Under the pieces are notes generated by a model. That model was not told the DNA's origin, made no database searches, and saw only the letters and a program-made list of their open reading frames with translations. Source: Paracidovorax citrulli (GTDB lineage: Bacteria; Pseudomonadota; Gammaproteobacteria; Burkholderiales; Burkholderiaceae_C). From it: a DNA stretch of 64,000 bases. The DNA lies in contig NZ_FNEY01000015.1 of the NCBI RefSeq assembly GCF_900100305.1, positions 1-64,000 on the forward strand. Reading direction: 5' to 3'. The first letter of the stretch is position 1, and each line of letters begins with the position of its first letter. Both the position numbers and the translations under genes were made by a program. Of this stretch, positions 62,360 to 64,000 are shown one piece after another.

Positions 62360-62805
62360 ACGCCCCGCTGTTCGTGGATACCGGCGTGCTGCTCAGCAGC
62401 GTGGATGACCGCGATCCCGTCCGCCAGTCCCGTGCCCGCGAATGGCTCGCGCTGTGCTGGAACACGCGCCGTGGCCGCATCAGCTCGCAGGTGCTCAACG
62501 AGCTCTACCACAATGCCGTCGCCTGCTTCCCCGGCCCGCAGACGCTGCACCTGGTGCGCGCGCAGGTGCGTCGCCTGCGCGTCTGGCAGCCGCCGCACCT
62601 CGACGCCTATGTGGTCGATGGCGCCTGGGACCTGCAGGACCGCTACGGCCTGAGCTACTGGAACGCGCTCATCGTCGCTTCCGCGCACCAGCAGGGCTGC
62701 CGCCACGTGCTGGGCGACGTGCTGCCGCACGGGCAGCGGTACGACGCGGTGCGCGCCGTGAATCCCTTTCTACTGGCTCCCGACGAACTGGAATCGCTCG
62801 AATGA
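62356..62805 (+). CDS. PIN-domain toxin (VapC-like)
   Basis: 149 aa. PIN-fold ribonuclease pattern: LFVDTGVLLSSVDDRDP with Asp8, SSQVLNELYHNAV with Glu49, YGLSYWNALIVASAHQQG with Asn103 where most relatives have Asp, and LGDVLPHGQRYD with Asp121, ending AVNPFLL. It probably cleaves tRNA or rRNA when the antitoxin is lost. The Asn at position 103 could weaken metal binding. The stop codon overlaps the start of hisC by ATGA. Confidence 0.85.
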   Translation: MNAPLFVDTGVLLSSVDDRDPVRQSRAREWLALCWNTRRGRISSQVLNELYHNAVACFPGPQTLHLVRAQVRRLRVWQPPHLDAYVVDGAWDLQDRYGLSYWNALIVASAHQQGCRHVLGDVLPHGQRYDAVRAVNPFLLAPDELESLE

Positions 62806-63914
62806 CCGACACCCTTGCCGCCGCGCTCGGCCGCATCCGCCCCGACGTCCGTGCCATGCATGCCTACGCGGTACAGCCCGCCACCGGCGTGCTCAAGATG
62901 GACGCGATGGAAAACCCCTTTCCCCTGCCGCCGGAACTCCAGGAGGCCCTCGGCCGGCGCCTGGGCGCCCTGGCGCTGAACCGCTACCCCGGCGCGCGGC
63001 TGACGGACCTGAAAAGTGCCCTCGCCGCGCACATCGGCATGCCCGAAGGCTTCTCGATGGTGCTGGGCAACGGCTCGGACGAGATCATCACGCTGCTGGC
63101 TCTGGCCTGCGCACGGCCGGGCACGGGCGAGCGCGCGGCCATGCTCGCGCCCATGCCCGGCTTCGTGATGTACCCGATGAGCGCGCAACTGCAGGGCCTG
63201 GACTTCGTGGCCGTGCCGCTCACGGCCGATTTCGAGCTCGACGAGCCCGCCATGCTGGCCGCCATCGCGCAGCACCGCCCGGCGATCACCTACCTGGCCT
63301 ACCCCAACAACCCCACGGCCACGCTGTGGGACGAGGGGGCGGTGCAGCGCGTCATCGACGCGGCGGGCGCGCAGGGCGGCATCGTGGTGATGGACGAGGC
63401 CTACCAGCCCTTCGCGAGCCGCACCTGGCTGGACCGCATGCGCGCCGAGCCCGTCCGCAACGCCCATGTGCTGCTCATGCGCACCCTCAGCAAGTTCGGC
63501 CTGGCGGGCGTGCGCCTGGGCTACCTCGCGGGCCCTGCGGCGCTCGTGGACGAGATCGAAAAGGTGCGCCCTCCCTACAACGTGAGCGTGCTCAACTGCG
63601 AGGCGGCGTTGTTCGCGCTGGAGCATGCCCGGGTGTTCGCCGCGCAGGCGGCCGAGCTGCGCGCCGTGCGCACCCGGCTGGTCGCGGCACTGCGCGCCAT
63701 GCCGGGCATCGAGCGCGTGTGGGACAGCGAGGCCAACATGGTGCTCGTGCGCGTGCCCGACGCCGCGCGGGCCTTCGAGGGCATGAAGGCCCGCAAGGTT
63801 CTCGTCAAGAACGTTTCTACAATGCATCCCTTGCTGGCCCGCTGCCTGCGCCTCACGGTGGGCAGCGAGGCCGACAACGCCCAGATGCTCGACGCGCTCC
63901 AGGCTTCCCTATGA
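62802..63914 (+). CDS. hisC: Histidinol-phosphate aminotransferase
   Basis: 370 aa. It makes histidinol phosphate from imidazole acetol phosphate using glutamate and PLP. Signatures are LKMDAMENPFPLP, VLGNGSDEIITLLALA, YLAYPNNPTATLW, VMDEAYQPFAS and the PLP Lys in RTLSKFGLAGVRLGYLAG. Full length. It starts inside the toxin stop codon and is coupled to hisB. It is cut off from hisGD by the accessory insertion. Confidence 0.97.
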   Translation: MTDTLAAALGRIRPDVRAMHAYAVQPATGVLKMDAMENPFPLPPELQEALGRRLGALALNRYPGARLTDLKSALAAHIGMPEGFSMVLGNGSDEIITLLALACARPGTGERAAMLAPMPGFVMYPMSAQLQGLDFVAVPLTADFELDEPAMLAAIAQHRPAITYLAYPNNPTATLWDEGAVQRVIDAAGAQGGIVVMDEAYQPFASRTWLDRMRAEPVRNAHVLLMRTLSKFGLAGVRLGYLAGPAALVDEIEKVRPPYNVSVLNCEAALFALEHARVFAAQAAELRAVRTRLVAALRAMPGIERVWDSEANMVLVRVPDAARAFEGMKARKVLVKNVSTMHPLLARCLRLTVGSEADNAQMLDALQASL

Positions 63915-64000
63915 CTTCCTCCGCACTCGTTCCCTCCACCGCCTCCGAGGGCGACCGCATCGCCGAGGTCGCCCGCAACACCGCCGAGACCCGCATCCGC
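63911..64000 (+). CDS. hisB: Imidazoleglycerol-phosphate dehydratase, 5' part
   Basis: Only the first 30 residues are in the window: MTSSALVPSTASEGDRIAEV and then ARNTAETRIR, whose R(N)TxETxI pattern opens the HisB dehydratase domain. The ATG overlaps the hisC stop (ATGA). The identification rests on this short motif and on the gene order hisC-hisB. Confidence 0.8.
   Translation, partial: MTSSALVPSTASEGDRIAEVARNTAETRIR

Larger units (their letters stand above)
57828..62801. other. Accessory insertion between hisD and hisC
   Basis: About 5 kb separate hisD from hisC, which are normally adjacent in betaproteobacterial his operons. The left two thirds (57.85-60.46 kb) are markedly AT-rich, with many TTT/ATA runs; 60.5-61.0 kb is a GC-rich gene remnant; 61.1-62.05 kb is AT-richer again; 62.1-62.8 kb is GC-rich TA genes. 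No integrase or flanking repeat was found, so the way it arrived is unclear. Confidence 0.8.

Noticed and set aside
57828-62801. Prophage or integrative element at the his locus
   Set aside because: No integrase, phage structural gene, tRNA attachment site or flanking direct repeat was found.

Overview
The window reads as a high-GC betaproteobacterial chromosome, most likely family Comamonadaceae (Acidovorax/Paracidovorax type). The reasons are the gene-order blocks (engB - cytochrome c4 - resB - ccsA - msrP - msrQ; lptM - lysA next to cyaY and a class A PBP; pilMNOPQ - aroK - aroB - dGTPase - gltBD; mlaFEDACB - ABC exporter - bolA - murA - hisGDCB) and short GCTAT...ATAGC palindromes of the kind I associate with this family. 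The genus is inferred from protein character, not from a search. No tRNA, rRNA or CRISPR array was seen.

Layout. 1-2.1 kb: the end of a CsgG-like/peptidoglycan-binding protein and two unknown genes. 2.2-7.2 kb (minus): an NAD salvage operon, pncA - pncB - nadE - nadM/nudix, behind a 21-bp palindrome. 7.4-9.1 kb: a DUF1328 gene and metK. 9.2-11.0 kb: two tandem lipid A acyltransferases. 11.0-12.7 kb (minus): an alpha/beta hydrolase and engB. 12.8-19.0 kb: cytochrome c4, the ResB/CcsA cytochrome c maturation pair and the MsrPQ methionine sulfoxide reductase. 19.0-20.3 kb (minus): an AT-richer accessory pair (DUF6402 protein plus a small membrane-anchored partner). 20.5-25.8 kb: an ODP-type oxygen-binding protein with a perfect FNR/ANR box, lysA, lptM, divergent cyaY, and PBP1A. 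26.1-38.6 kb: pilMNOPQ, an Ig-like lipoprotein, aroK, aroB, dGTPase, DUF1415, a methyltransferase and a RAYT transposase. 38.7-47.8 kb: gltB, gltD and a polar amino acid ABC transporter. 48.0-54.4 kb: the Mla phospholipid transport operon, an ABC-2 exporter and a BolA protein. 54.5-64 kb: murA, hisG, hisD, then hisC and the start of hisB.

The most interesting part is 57.83-62.80 kb, where the hisD-hisC junction is split by about 5 kb of mostly AT-rich accessory DNA. This holds an acyltransferase-3 gene with a tandem GGTTACGT octanucleotide tract. The tract puts the two halves of the gene in different frames, so the gene looks phase-variable and is read here in the OFF phase. Behind it lie a polytopic membrane protein, a frameshifted MocR-type aminotransferase remnant, a secreted beta-propeller-like protein and a CopG/PIN toxin-antitoxin pair. 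The toxin gene overlaps hisC by ATGA, so downstream his expression may depend on the TA promoter.

Many genes here are joined by 4-base ATGA-type overlaps (lpxL pair, resB-ccsA, pilM-N-O-P-Q, mlaF-E, mlaD-A, murA-hisG, antitoxin-toxin-hisC-hisB), so long co-transcribed, translationally coupled operons are the rule. Functions are assigned from motifs and family knowledge only; no database search was run.
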